Shown: positions 1-10,948 of the stretch, one piece after another
Layout of the letters: each line of letters opens with the position of its first letter
How positions within the stretch are numbered: position 1 is the first letter of the stretch
Source of the DNA: Cyclospora cayetanensis
Taxonomy: Eukaryota > Apicomplexa > Conoidasida > Eucoccidiorida > Eimeriidae
Assembly (NCBI RefSeq): GCF_002999335.1
Contig: NW_020312084.1
Location: 43,246-107,245, forward strand
Direction of reading: 5' to 3'
Length of the DNA: 64,000 nt
Made by a program: the position numbers and the translations under genes
Notes under the pieces: model-generated
The model's input: the letters and a program-made list of their open reading frames with translations, nothing else
What the model was told of the DNA's origin: nothing
Databases searched by the model: none

Positions 1-424
1 GAAGACTGGTACATGCTATATATGCATATGTGTATATAGGAAGGCGCACAGGAGCAGACCAATGCGCTAGGCAGCGGGAGGCATGCCAAAGCATGCGTTT
101 TGAGGGTGTGGGGTGACGTCTTGTTTATCCACACTGCCCTCCCCAGCGCTTCCCTCGCTAGGCCCTTCTCTATCTGAGGGCGTACCGGGGTGTCTGGTCA
201 TTCCAAACACGAGCTCCCAAGAAGCAGAAAAACAGTGTAAGAAGCAGGACGTTCATTGCTCCCCACTGCACCACACAGCGCAGCACACCCGTTCCCCGCC
301 TGAGTGCCGTGCTAGGGGATGAAGGGGGGCAAGGCTGGCGTGTACGCCGCTTATTCGTGCATGCGTGGCTCTACTTCCTGAACGAAAGCCGCATCGTCGT
401 CTGCAGACGCGGAGGACGCTGCTT

Positions 425-1306
425 TCACACTGGCAGCAGCAGCAAAAATATAGCCGCCTCAAAGAAAGTGACGCTTGCATCCCAAGCCACACGCACTCTC
501 CTAGATCTGCGATGCGCCCTAGGCGTAACGGCGAAGAGAACAGCGCCTAAAATCCAGAGAAGAGGAGCCCAACAAAGAATGCCCGCCGCAAGCAGAAGCT
601 GCTGACAGGTAGGATCATCGTACACTGCGGCGCTGTCTTCCTCCTCCTCGTCAATCTCCACCCCCTCCTCAGTCGCAGTCAGTCTTGCGGGTGTTGCTGG
701 GGCCGCTGCAGCTTCCAGCTCGCCGTTTCGATGATCTCCTCTTACCCGTCTCCAAAGCCTGCGCAGAGGACTGTCTCTGCTGCTGCTGCTGCTGCTGCTC
801 GCAGTTGCTGCTGCTGCTGCTGCCTCTGCCTCGGCTCCTTCTGAAGGGGGGGCGCCTGGGGATGTCACGCTTTCTGCTGCCGCGACACTCCGTCCCTCCA
901 AGAGCAGCAGCGCTTGCGCCCTATAGATTGCAGCCACCAGGCCTCTAGGCGCTTGAAAATCTGTGCTGCTGCTGCTGGTAGTGGTGTTGTGCATACTGCT
1001 GTCAAGGGCCGTGCTGGCGTCTCCCACTCGCCTCCTCTCAGAGAAGCTGCCGCTGTTCTCCTCCTGCTGCTCCTGCTGCTGTTGCTGCTCCTGCTGCTGC
1101 GCTGCAGCGAGGGCGTCCTCTGTGTGTGCAACACCCTCCCCGACTACCGGTTCATACCTTCTTCTGCGCCTCCTTGAAGGCCTCTGCGGCTGGAGCTGCT
1201 GCTGCTGCTGCTGCTGCTGTAACGGCAGCCGCAGCACCCGCCGCATCCAATTCACAAAAGTTCCCCCTGATGCTGACTGCTCGTGCTGTTCAACAGCTAA
1301 CGGCAT
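425..1306 (-). CDS. Unidentified low-complexity protein with C-terminal membrane segments
   Basis: I do not recognise this protein. The frame stays open further upstream, but only through the AAAC microsatellite, so I chose the first Met below it (MPLAVEQ), giving about 293 aa. It has a basic patch after a poly-Gln run near residues 30-45, then a Gln/Glu-rich stretch, poly-Ala and poly-Ser tracts and an acidic patch (EIDEEEED). A long hydrophobic segment (AAGILCWAPLLWILGAVLF) follows, then a basic loop (HRRSRRVRV) and a short hydrophobic C-terminus ending in LLLLPV. This suggests a tail-anchored or double-spanning membrane protein with a cytosolic low-complexity region. Upstream exons on the minus strand are possible. 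The hydrophobic tail and the acidic/basic organisation argue for real coding, but no family assignment is possible. Confidence 0.5.
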   Translation of the reverse strand: MPLAVEQHEQSASGGTFVNWMRRVLRLPLQQQQQQQQLQPQRPSRRRRRRYEPVVGEGVAHTEDALAAAQQQEQQQQQEQQEENSGSFSERRRVGDASTALDSSMHNTTTSSSSTDFQAPRGLVAAIYRAQALLLLEGRSVAAAESVTSPGAPPSEGAEAEAAAAAATASSSSSSSRDSPLRRLWRRVRGDHRNGELEAAAAPATPARLTATEEGVEIDEEEEDSAAVYDDPTCQQLLLAAGILCWAPLLWILGAVLFAVTPRAHRRSRRVRVAWDASVTFFEAAIFLLLLPV

Positions 1307-1420
1307 ACTGCCCTGGGGTGTACCTGCTGAACCACCTGCAGCATCGGAGCTTGCCGGCCTTCCCAACACACGCGGCTGCAGCTCCAACGCACCTCCTGCA
1401 TTGCAAAACTCACAACCAGC

Positions 1421-1552
1421 ACATATATATATACATATACATATATATACACAAACACACACAAACACACAAATACACACAAACAAACAAACAAACAAAC
1501 AAACAAACAAACAAACAAACAAACAAACAAACAAACAAACAAACAAACAAAC

Positions 1553-1584
<32 letters not shown>

Positions 1585-1611
1585 AAACAAACAAACAAAC
1601 AAACAAACAAA

Positions 1612-1645
<34 letters not shown>
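1421..1645. repeat. Compound microsatellite (AT/ACAT, AAAC, AACT, AAAC, AC)
   Basis: A run of simple repeats changes unit in order: ACAT/AT, then ACAC/AAAC, a long (AAAC)n, a block of (AACT)n, a second (AAAC)n, and finally (AC)n. All reading frames across it are periodic artefacts. It sits just upstream of the minus-strand membrane-protein candidate. Confidence 0.95.
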
Positions 1646-1860
1646 GTGCGAAACAGCAGCTCCACTACCACCCCTGTTCCCGCATTCCAGCACGCAGCAA
1701 CTGAACGCGCGACCAGTGGTGCTTTAGCAAGAGGCCCCCACAATAATTTGCAGAAATAAAGACCCTAAGGCTTCGAAGAGAGCAGCTGGCTGTAACTAGG
1801 CTTCCGACTACTAGTTCAAATGAAACTCCACACTCAGAAGGAAAGCTCTTTTACGCCTGT

Positions 1861-3077
1861 CTACTGCTCCTGCTCTTGCTGCAGCTCATGTGTACTGCGA
1901 CTGCACGTACCAAAGGCTAGACTGTCGATATCTGTGTCGCTCTCAGCATCAGCATCGAACAAGACATCTCCACTATCAAGGCGTTCGTCATCTGCACCTT
2001 CTGCTGCTATTGCTGCGGCGGCAGCTGCAGCTGCTACTAATTCGTCTTCAGCCGCATGCAGTCCCTCTTGAGCTGCTCCGCATCCGTTTGGCCGTGCTGT
2101 TCTCCACATTGTTGCCCAGCGCTTCAGAAGAACAGGGGGCCTCTGTTTTCCTGAGGGAGACTCTGCCGGGGGTTCTAAGTGCGCTAGGCCCTTCTCTGCC
2201 GCCTTTACGGCAAGCAGACGAGGAACCTGCTGCTGACAGCTGTCGCTACAGCTGCTACGCCTGCTCAGGGTTCCCAACGAAGGAACAGGAAATACGCAAC
2301 GTGCTCCCTGCTGTATGCGCTAGAGAGCGCAGAGAGTGCCCTGAAGCTTCGTGGTATGCCGCCCCCGAGCGAATGCCTCGCAAAAATCGCTTAAAGCGCG
2401 AATCAGTTCAGTCACGACACGCAGGACGAGCTGCAAGGCGGTGCTGGTAGCTGCAACAGCATCGTCTACTGCTGCAGAGAGGAATGACGGCTGTTGGAAA
2501 AGCCACTCCAGCAGCAGGTCCTCGCTTCGATCAGGCCACGACAACGAATGTCAAAATCCTCATAACTCGAAGTTACGTGGAAGTCTCACAAGTGCCTTTT
2601 TCCCTCCGTATGCACAAGACAGGGGGCGACTCAGCGGATGCTGACCCTCTAGGGAAGGAGGGGGGCCCCCAAGGTCAGGGGGCTCTTGACCTTGGGGGCC
2701 CCAAGCGGCGCAGGCTCCGGTAATTCCTTCACTTGAAGCCTCTCTTCGCATCAACATTCTGTTCGCATGCATGCTGGGGTGTCTCATCGGGGATCTCGTT
2801 CAAAACGGCTGTCGTCGGGGGGTGTTGCTGCTCCCGCCCCTGCAGTTGAGCACGACGGCCTTCGATGCAAAACTGCCAAACATCGAGTCTCTGCTGCATC
2901 AGCCGCGTACAAGAAGAGGCAATAAGAGTCTTTTCCAGGGCTGTTGGGGGTTTTTGCCATTAGACCCCCTGCCGCTGTGTCGCTTGCTGGTATCGACAGG
3001 CGGGGGCAGCTGAAGCACACGCCTGTAAAGTCCACCTGCTGCTCTCTAGCAGCAGCAGGTGGACTGCTCAGCTGCAC
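1861..3077 (-). CDS. Weak candidate multi-exon gene, product unknown
   Basis: Three minus-strand open stretches look coding by composition. These are 3077-2790 (including LFLYAADAAETRC), 2544-2330 (DLLLEWLFQQPSFLSAAV, a leucine-rich helical stretch) and about 2290-1861 (poly-Ala, then an acidic DAESDTDIDS segment, then Gln-rich to a stop). They lie in different frames, so introns are needed, and I could not fix the splice sites with matching phases. If real, the gene is divergent from GatB and its 5' end lies close to the GatB leader exon. A GC-rich hairpin (2662-2702) sits inside the presumed intron. The stretches could also be part of the neighbouring 425-1306 gene. Confidence 0.3.
2662..2702. 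repeat. GC hairpin, 16-bp stem, 9-nt loop
   Basis: Bases 2662-2677 are the exact reverse complement of 2687-2702, and the core reads GGGGCCCCCAAGGTCA. It belongs to a set of GGGGCCCC-cored inverted repeats seen elsewhere in the window. Confidence 0.95.
3029..3065. repeat. Inverted repeat, 15-bp stem, 7-nt loop
   Basis: AGTCCACCTGCTGCT (3029-3043) is followed by CTCTAGC and then its exact reverse complement (3051-3065). It lies about 100 bp upstream of the GatB start codon. Confidence 0.95.
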
Positions 3078-3167
3078 TCGGAGGGGCAGGCCTAGACTGT
3101 GCCTGATGCAGCGTCGGAAAAAACGGCGGCAGCAGCACTTGCTGCTGCGACAGAGGCCAGCTGCACA

Positions 3168-6100
3168 ATGAACCGGAGACAGCTGCTTCTGCAGCAGCGC
3201 CTTCTGGGGTTGTTGGAATTTTTCGTTCTTTTGCAGATGCTTTCCGTGAGCGCAGCGAGGGTGAAGGCTCCTGGCTTTATCCTCTCCCTTGCTGCACGTA
3301 CTGTTAGGCCTTGTGGCGCGCAGTTGTCAAGCATCCAGGTCGTCTCACCGTCTATTCCTTTCCAGAAACAGCCACACTGCAACAACTGTAACGCTAGCAG
3401 CAGCTGCTGCAGCAGCAGCGACAGTGGCGGGGCGGACAGCTCTACACAGGACGCGTAAGCTTGTGCTGCAACAACGTTTGATGCTGCAACAATCTCTCAT
3501 GCTGCAACGCCATCTGATGCTACAACAACATCTGATGCCACAACAGGATCCGATGCTGCAACAACATTCGATGCTGCAACAACATTTGATGCTACAACAA
3601 CATCCGATGCTGCAACAACATCTGATGCTGCAGCAACACCTTGCGCATTGCACTCCTACACAGCCATTGCTATGTGTTGTTGGCACTCACTCCTATTTGC
3701 AAAAAGTCCTTCGCCCTGCATAGGTGCCTCAACGCTCTGCTGCTGCTCCTGCCGCTGCGATGTGTCTCTGTACAGCCTCCAACTCATTGTTGGAATCGAG
3801 GCTCACGTACAGCTTGCCACCCGCAGCAAGGCTTTCTGCAGCTGCCCTGCTTATCCTGCTATAGAGGCTTCCACGGAAGCACTGCCGTTTCAAAGAGGCT
3901 CTGCCCTTTTGCAACACAAGCACGCCGATGCATTGGGAACGCTTCCGTGGTCTTCGCATCAGCAGCGGAACCATCAGCAGGAGCACCAGCGAGATCCACT
4001 GCGGCAGCGCCAGCAGTCCTTGTGTCAGCTTCCGAATACGCGTGTGTGCCCCATCTGCTTAGGAGATGGGGGAGCCTTGCCTTCGCCCAACAAAACGGCC
4101 GTGAAACTCGCACTTGGTGCCGCTATGTTGATGCACTGTACCACACGTACGCAGAAGCTGCAACGGAAGCTGCGTCGGTTTAGCGGTCAATACTCTGTAG
4201 ACGGCGGCAGAGCTCCCCGCCTCGCCACTAGCCTGCAACGCTAGTCATGCGAACCTTCTCTGCTGCTGCTCCTGCTGTGCTGCTGCATGCAGCCGATGTC
4301 TTGCGCTTCGACCGCAAGTGCTACGTGTACCCCGACCTTGCGAAGCGATACCAAATCACGCAAACTTTCCAGTGGGTAATAAGCGATGGGCTTTTATTCC
4401 CTCTGTCTGTGTCTCTTTCCCTCCGTCTGTCTCTGTTTGTTGTGTCTGTCTATCTTTCTCTCTCGTTCTCTTTCTTTCTTTGTTTCTTTTTCCCTTACCG
4501 TCTGTTATTTGGCTGGTGCAATCGATATTGCCACTGGTGGGGGAGCGTTGTTGCAAATACTGCGGTGCGTTACGTGCCAGTCCTGATGCCGTTTATTTTG
4601 GGAAAAAGCCTGCATGGAGCCCCCTCTGAGACAGCTGATCGTATTTGTCTACTGGCTGCCGACACATCCTTGTCGCTGCTGCTTTTCGTTTTGCTCCCGT
4701 TGATGCCTTGTATGATTTCCTGCTGCCATTAAAGTCAACCCATCCAGAGGCTTCCCTCCTGGCGTCAGAAAGTTCCAAGTCTGATTGCCTCATCTCCTAC
4801 TCTGGCACCGCTGGGAACGTGCCCAAGCCTCATTTAATGCTCGGCTGCCATGTGCCGCTCTGCAAAGATTCCTGTGTCTCTTCCCTTAGCTGTCGCTTTT
4901 TTTCCTGCACTTTGCGCGCCAGCAGGACCCCACGCTTTTGGCTCGCTACGGCTGCGTGCACTGTGGTGTCTCCTTGTCTGCCTTGCGTGTCGTCTCTTTC
5001 TTTCTGTAAATGACTGCGTCTCTTCCTGCTACCTTCCCTCCCAATGCCCTCTCGACTTCACCCTTCTTTAGCCAGCCCTTCGACGGCCCGGTGCTGGCTG
5101 CCGTTGTACTGCTGGATGGATATCCTTGATCGCACGTTTTCTGTAGACTGTCTTCTTCTGCCCCATACTGACAGCCCAATTGGCTTCGACGGTTTTGTTG
5201 AGATCCCCTCCGGACGTCGCGTTGCAGTTGCAAAGGTCCAACTGGAAGAAGACACTGCAGCGGCTCAAAGAGACCAGCAGGTGGGCAGATATCAGGCACC
5301 CGTGCCTAAGGAGGGTTGCAGGAGAGGGGAAGGGGGCGAGGCCTCGCCCCCTTCCCCTCTCCTGCACGGGAGTCGCAGACAGAGAGCAGCAGGCACAGAA
5401 GACCAGAGAAGCCTACCCACGCGAGGGGAGAAGCTGCTGCTGGCTGTAGCGGCATAAGATAGGAAGGGCTCTGTACGGCCGTTTTTGTCTAGCGTAGAGG
5501 AAAGCAGGAATTCTTGAGAACGGGGGTCTCTGAGCGCCACATGCAGCATGAAGATTGCATGTGTGAGGTGCAACGTGGAGGCGAGGCTTCAACAATAGAC
5601 TTTTTGCTGCACGCTGAGAGGCACCACACACCAGTGTCATCTCTTGTTTCCTCAGGTCGGCGGCCGGGTGCTGCTAGACGCCAACAGGGCAGGTACGCCT
5701 CTTATCGAGGTTGTCACTAAGGTGTGTCGCTTCTTTCGATAGTCCGCACACTCCCTTTCTTCATGCTTTTCACCATCCTCTCTCCTGCTACTCTTCTGCT
5801 GCTGCTGCATGTTCTACCTGTATGACGACGTCCTCCTGTGGCTCGCCGGCTGCGCCCCTCTGTAGAACGGGTGCCCCTTTTATGATTTCTGCCTGGCATG
5901 GCATGCAGGAGGAGAAGCCCGCTTACGCTTCCCCTCTGCATCATGTTTGTACTTACTACATGCTGCAAATGGTCTAGTCACTTGTGCTGCATGCAGGCTG
6001 AATCATTAACAGCCGACGAGGCTGCAGAATTCGTCTATGAGCTCCTTACAGACCTTCGAAATGCTGGTAATAATTGAGGACGAGCTCTTTCTTTCTTTCA

Positions 6101-9100
6101 TTCTCTCTCTCTCTCCCTCTGCAAATTTATCTGGTGGGCGCCTTGCCGTGTGCATCTCTCCTGATTTCCTTCTGAGCGTTATTCTTTCGTCGTGAACTGT
6201 ATCTGTACTTTTTCTTGGATCCTGATGGTCGCCCCATGCCACGAGCCGCATGTTGCCATCCCTGCACGAGTGCTTCCCTTGTCTTGGACTGCTCGCGGCT
6301 TCTCCGGCTAAAGCAAACAGCTCGAAATGTCAAGAGCTGTCTCCTGGCGTGCTGTGCCGCCGCTTTCGCCCTCCCCCATCGTCTTCGTAGTACACTTGTA
6401 TATGCGCGTAAAGGGTAAAGGGCGACTGCTGCCAGCCCGTCTCCCTCTCTTTATTTTTCTCCAAACACCCATCTCCACTCGCTTTCTGTGCATTCATTCC
6501 GCCCTCCACTCTAGTGCGGAGCGGCAAAGCACGCGTCCTAGCGCATCTTCCTTGTCTCCTCAGGGATTTGGAGGGGAACCATGGCTGCTGGAAGACTGCG
6601 ATGCGACTTAAATCTGTCTCTACGTTGCCTGCGCACGGGGCGGGATTTTCCAAGGGTCGGTTCGCCACACACGCACGCACGCATAGAGCCAAGCGCCTGC
6701 GTCCTCTCCTTAACAACTGTCTTTCTGCTGCAAGCTTTCTGTGCTGTTCTTCAACAGCTGCCATACGGTACTAGTGTATGCTAGGTGTTTCTGACCTCCG
6801 GAGGCTTTTGCTATGCTCTTTTTGTACACTTAAGCCTCAAAGAACCCTTTGAAGAAGGGCACGCGTTGGCTTGTCGGGTTCCTCGGTAACACTATCCTGT
6901 CGAGTGCATCGGTTAGTCATTTTATTACTGCATCGCGTTCCGTAGTCTGATCAATATCTGCATTTTGTTGCTGCTTTGGTAGTGCCGTTGCCCCTTGTGT
7001 ATGTAGGAGGGGAGGGTTTCTAGCTCTCTTCCTCGCTTTCTTTGCGAGGAAGGAAGGCCATTGGGTTGCTGCATTGCAAGCCTGTAGTGGTACCTCTCTC
7101 GCTGAGAGCTGAGCTTTCTACCGGGCTCAGTGTTTTTGCGCACGTATGCATTTCCTGTGTGTTCGTGTGGATGGTCGTTCATCCGCATGTGAGGCCTTTC
7201 TATATCGTTCCTACGCCATTGCGTATGGCACGCTGTTTACACCGGAGCTTTGCACCCTCGCCTGTTCAGGTGGAGCTGAAGAATGTGCGGAGTCTCAAGG
7301 CTGTCCGCCGTGCTGTGCATGCGGAGGAAGAAAGACAAAGGGATGTTCTAGCTAGGGGCGTTTCTCTCCTTCCAGAGACTCGGCATTGGGACGATAGCCA
7401 AAGAGTGAGGCTGCTCGCTGCCCTGTCGACTGCAGCTAGGACACTGCCAGCCGTCTCTGGAGTCTCTCCTGACGCATGTAGAATACAAGAAGCCTTGAGA
7501 AATGCCGTCGGTCGTGTGGCCTGATGCTGCAGCGATCTGTGCGGCTCCGTAGCAAACTGAACTCCTCTAGGGTCTACTTCCCGTTTGAGGAGACGCAAAT
7601 CCCGGAGGTTGTTCTCGACGCAGAAACAAAAGCCCAAATCCGGTGAGCGTCCGATACAGCAGAATGCTGGCCTGCTTTGGGTGCGTTAGAGGCGGGTGGT
7701 CTTCTGTCAGGGGGATTCTGACAGAGTAAGGAACCAGGTAAAAAACGTGGTTTTGAAATACCACTTCTTGCATAGGACCTCCGTGTTGCTGCGGGCCTTA
7801 ATTGTGGGTGCTCGTCTCCGCGTTTTGTTCTCGCTCTGGGTGGTATCTAAAGCCCCAGGCATGCATGCAAAGCTGCGTCCTCCGCATTCGTTTCCCGAGG
7901 GTTTTGCTCAGGTCCAGCCTGGTGCCTCCTGCAGCCACGCGAAGACAGATCTATGCCCAGTGGGGCCTTGGTGCTGCAGTGCGAATTCAGCTCGCAAGGG
8001 ACCTCGAGGTACGCATTCTTAGTTTGAGGGAGGGGTATAAGGAAAAAAGGAGACAGGGACACTCAAAAGAGGGAGGGAGAGCAGGGAGAGACGAGGGGGA
8101 AGCGGAGTGGGCGGGATCTGGTGGGAGAGTGAGAGGGAGGGCGAGGCAACGAAAAGGCACGAAAAGAAGGAGAGGTGAGGGGGGGAGATGGCAGGGGGGC
8201 CAAGGGTCAGAAAGGTCAGGCACAACGCGAAACTGCTCGGGATGGTGGAAGCGGAAAGAAGAAAGGAGGAGCTGAAAGGGACATTGACACAGCCGCGAGG
8301 CACAAAATGCCACCGGCAGGGGTTGCACAGGGGCCCTGAGCTAGGCGAAAGATGCAGCTGAGGAAACGGGCGCTGCAGAGAAGAGCATTAGCGACATACA
8401 GCTCAAGTGGAAGAGACAAGAAAACTGTAGGCTCGTATGCGGTTAGGTGTGGGCTGTTGTTGGTTGTCGGCGAGCAAATGGTTTCAGCTTTCGCGCTTCT
8501 TTGAAGCGCTTGTGGCGGCGGGGGCTTCTCCCGTACGCAGCGGTCTCTTCCTTCTAAACGAATTGCAAGCGGCTCTGAAAGGAGTTTCATCCCCAGGACC
8601 TATTGAGTGCGTACGAAGGGAGCAGTAGGCTTCACATTATCCCGAGCAGGCGCGATTATGCCATGAGCTACACATTTTGGGGCACCTATCTGTATGCAGA
8701 CGCATGCATGTTTCCAGAGCCACCAAACGGCTAGGTATAGATCTGCAGGGATTCCTCGTCTCATTAGCTTGCCACCTTCTGTGCTTAGGCCAGCAGACCT
8801 GGCGCTGGCGTTGTGCGCGGCGGAGAGGGGTACCCTCACCAACAAGGTGCGTTCTCTGTCTTCCTCCCACTTTCCCTACCACTTGGGGTGTCGCATTCGG
8901 AATTTGACGCTAAGTCCTTGACGCGCTAACACTAAAGGCTTTGGAGGTTGGCTGTTGTCGCAGACACTGCGCCTCTACGCTGCTGCCCTTTCCCGCGGAG
9001 ACCCCAATGCAAAGCAGCTGCTGACCGAAGAACCAGTAAGCCCCCAACTTAATCAGAGAGCAATCAGCGAAGTTGCAAGACTAGAAACAAACCTAACACC

Positions 9101-9452
9101 TACAGTTTGCAGCGCTGGTTCTGCATGCGCAGGGAGCAACGGAGGCAATGGAAGCCACGGCAGTCAAGGACCTCGAGCACATCTTGAAAGCATCTAAAAA
9201 GTAATTGCGAGCGCTATGCCGCATATATCCTCATAGCGTTAAAAGCTAGGAGCATTGCGTGGAGGCTTAACTAAGATTTACAACTGCTTGGGTATGCGTT
9301 GCAGGCACCGTCCAGGGACCCTTCTGGGCAAGCTGCTGAGTCTGCACCCCGGGCTATGTCCTCTAAAGGCGCGTCACCTCATAGACAATGCACTAGCTAG
9401 CCAAACACAGAAAAAAGACACGAATATTACCCAGCCAGGTGCACTGGGCTAG
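3168..9452 (+). CDS. gatB: Apicoplast-type Asp/Glu-tRNA amidotransferase subunit B (GatB), 15 exons
   Basis: GatB with GatA transamidates misacylated Glu-tRNA(Gln) or Asp-tRNA(Asn). In Apicomplexa this enzyme serves apicoplast translation. Exons: 3168-3454, 3776-4146, 4293-4371, 5175-5280, 5656-5721, 5997-6066, 6564-6655, 7270-7404, 7533-7642, 7912-8008, 8488-8606, 8789-8846, 8964-9035, 9106-9200, 9305-9452. All use GT/AG, all phases reconcile, and they give 634 aa. Exon 1 encodes a hydrophobic leader (LLGLLEFFVLLQMLSVSA) and a Ser/Cys-rich transit-like region of about 95 aa, absent from bacterial GatB of roughly 480 aa. Family motifs in order: GIEAHVQL, FCSCP, CLGDGGALP, FDRKCYVYPDLAKRYQI, VQLEEDTA, LLDANRAGTPLIEVV, LRCDLNLSLR, VELKNVRSLKAV, ETRHWDD, SRVYFPF, then the C-terminal YqeY-like tail ending in GTLLGKLLSLHPG. 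An in-frame ATG at 3099 would only lengthen the leader. Apicoplast location is inferred from the leader and family knowledge. Confidence 0.93.
3463..3637. repeat. 15-bp minisatellite in GatB intron 1
   Basis: About eleven imperfect copies of a GATGCTGCAACAACA-like unit lie between the exon 1 donor (3455) and the exon 2 acceptor (3775). It stays open in the exon 2 frame and would read as repeated SDAAT/FDAAT units. The 3454/3776 junction gives matching phase without it, so it is treated as intronic. Confidence 0.9.
5317..5366. repeat. Perfect 50-bp palindrome without spacer (GatB intron 4)
   Basis: The left arm 5317-5341 (TGCAGGAGAGGGGAAGGGGG...) is the exact reverse complement of 5342-5366, with the symmetry axis between 5341 and 5342 and no loop. 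It begins 36 bp after the exon 4 donor and so lies wholly in the intron. Confidence 0.97.
7028..7052. repeat. Inverted repeat, 9-bp stem, 7-nt loop
   Basis: CTTCCTCGC, then TTTCTTT, then GCGAGGAAG, in GatB intron 7. Listed because the loop length matches the other fold-backs in the window. Confidence 0.85.
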
Positions 9453-9482
9453 ACCAGGTGGCGTGTCAGCACGGAGAAGCTG

Positions 9483-10948
9483 CTAGCGTCCGGCCTTCCT
9501 CTCCTTCTTCGCCACCCTCTGTTTCTCCTTCTCGATCCGTTGCTGCTGTAGCAGCTGCTGCTGCTTGTTTCGTTGTACCTCCCTGCAGCAGCAGGACCAG
9601 CAGTAGTGATTTTCGTGTGGTGTACCTCATCTAGCAACCCTAAAGCCTTGGCAGCAACAGCAACCCCAACTTCAGAAATACAGCTTTATCCCTGGAAAGA
9701 CGCTGCAGCTAATGGAGCCACGGGGTAGTGGGAACTTGTGAGCTAGTTCAGGATTTAGGTCGGATCCCACATTTCATGCTCAGCCTTAGCCCTCGCCCGA
9801 GCTGCTTGAGACGCCTGCTGTACCTGCAGGAGGCAACAGAATGCACATAGGATAGAATCGGAAAACTCAAGACAAGTGCGCACTGGCGTGCATACCCTTA
9901 TCCCTAATATGCTGCAATCTTTGCAACCCAAACTTTAGCCAGAACCAGTCCTAACACTGCGCGCGCTAGGGGTTAGTTGGACATTCTCACTCGTGCCCTG
10001 TTATCGTTACACCAGATGCCTGGGCCGTCTGTAGGCTTTTTGTTGCTGCCGCTGCTGCTGCTTTGCAGCTGTAGCCGCCCTTCCTCGTCCTCTTCCACCA
10101 GTTCATCGATTTCGTAACCATATTGCTGCACCACTCGCTGCAGGAAACAGTGCAAATAGTAGACAGATGAGCGCCATCCGTCACTGCGAACGGCACGAAG
10201 CAAAAGCAACCGCTGATGCAGCGCTCTTTCGGACAGCCTTAATTTAACCCCGCTTCCTGAAAAGCTATCAGCGTCGGCACACGCGCGTATGTACTACCTC
10301 CCGGATACGCCTAGCGGTCTCATCTTCTGGCGCTTCTTCAACTGCTTGGGGCGCTCCTGCTGTGCTGCTGGAGAAGACAGCATCCAGAGCTTGCTGCCGC
10401 TGCTTTTGATGCTGCTTCGCCGTAGCAGGAAGCACCTGATGCACCCATCTCTCCGCACAGCCGCAGCAGAAGGCGTCGAGCTGCTCCTGCCGTTGCGGGG
10501 AAGGGTCATCCAGTGAAAGGCTGAGTGTCTCCTGTATCTCCACTTTCAGCTCGTGCTGTTGCTCCTCCCCTCCTGCATCTCCTTTTGACGCCGCCTCGAG
10601 CACTCCCAATACATACTCTGTAAAACAAGGGCCTGGCCATGGCTCACGCTTTAGCCTTTCGTGAGGAGTTTCGGCGACACACCCAAGGCTGTGTGTGCAG
10701 ACTAGACAAGCAAGTTTTACTGCCCCTCACAGATTGTTGGGGCTGTTACATTAACGCAGGCGGTCTACAGCTATGCGGTTCGTCGCTACGGTTCGATACT
10801 TTACGCTTCTTTTGTGTCTACCCTGCATGACGAATTTAGGGGTAAGGGTAGTTTTCGCACCAACGAAGACTTCTGTGTCCAGACCAAGGGCCTCGAGACC
10901 CTCGGAAAGGAAGCTCTTGAAAGCAGAGAGTTCTTCTGAAGATTCCAT
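9483..10948 (-). CDS. CCDC43-like coiled-coil protein, at least 5 exons
   Basis: Exon 1 (10948-10861) and exon 2 (10617-10298) join in phase to read LGLDTEVFVEYVLGVLEA, which matches the N-terminal signature of the CCDC43 family (L-x-x-LG-x-D-x-x-V-[YF]-x-x-Y-[IV]-LG-[IV]-L). Exon 3 (from 10212 to about 10013) contains YGYEIDELVEEDEEGR, like the acidic stretch of that family. A further exon near 9835-9780 reads VQQASQAARARAKAEHE. The last exon near 9600-9483 ends in IEKEKQRVAKKERKAGR, the basic charged helix typical of the C-terminus. Junctions after exon 3 are not fixed because the phases I tried do not all agree. The protein is small, charged and probably nuclear or cytosolic, and the molecular role of the family is poorly defined. 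It is convergent with GatB, with 30 bp between the two stop codons. Confidence 0.72.

Noticed and set aside
963..1563. Plus-strand poly-Cys/poly-Leu frames and Asn/Lys/Thr microsatellite frames
   Set aside because: They are products of CTG and AAAC repeats read in other frames, and lie opposite the more plausible minus-strand gene.
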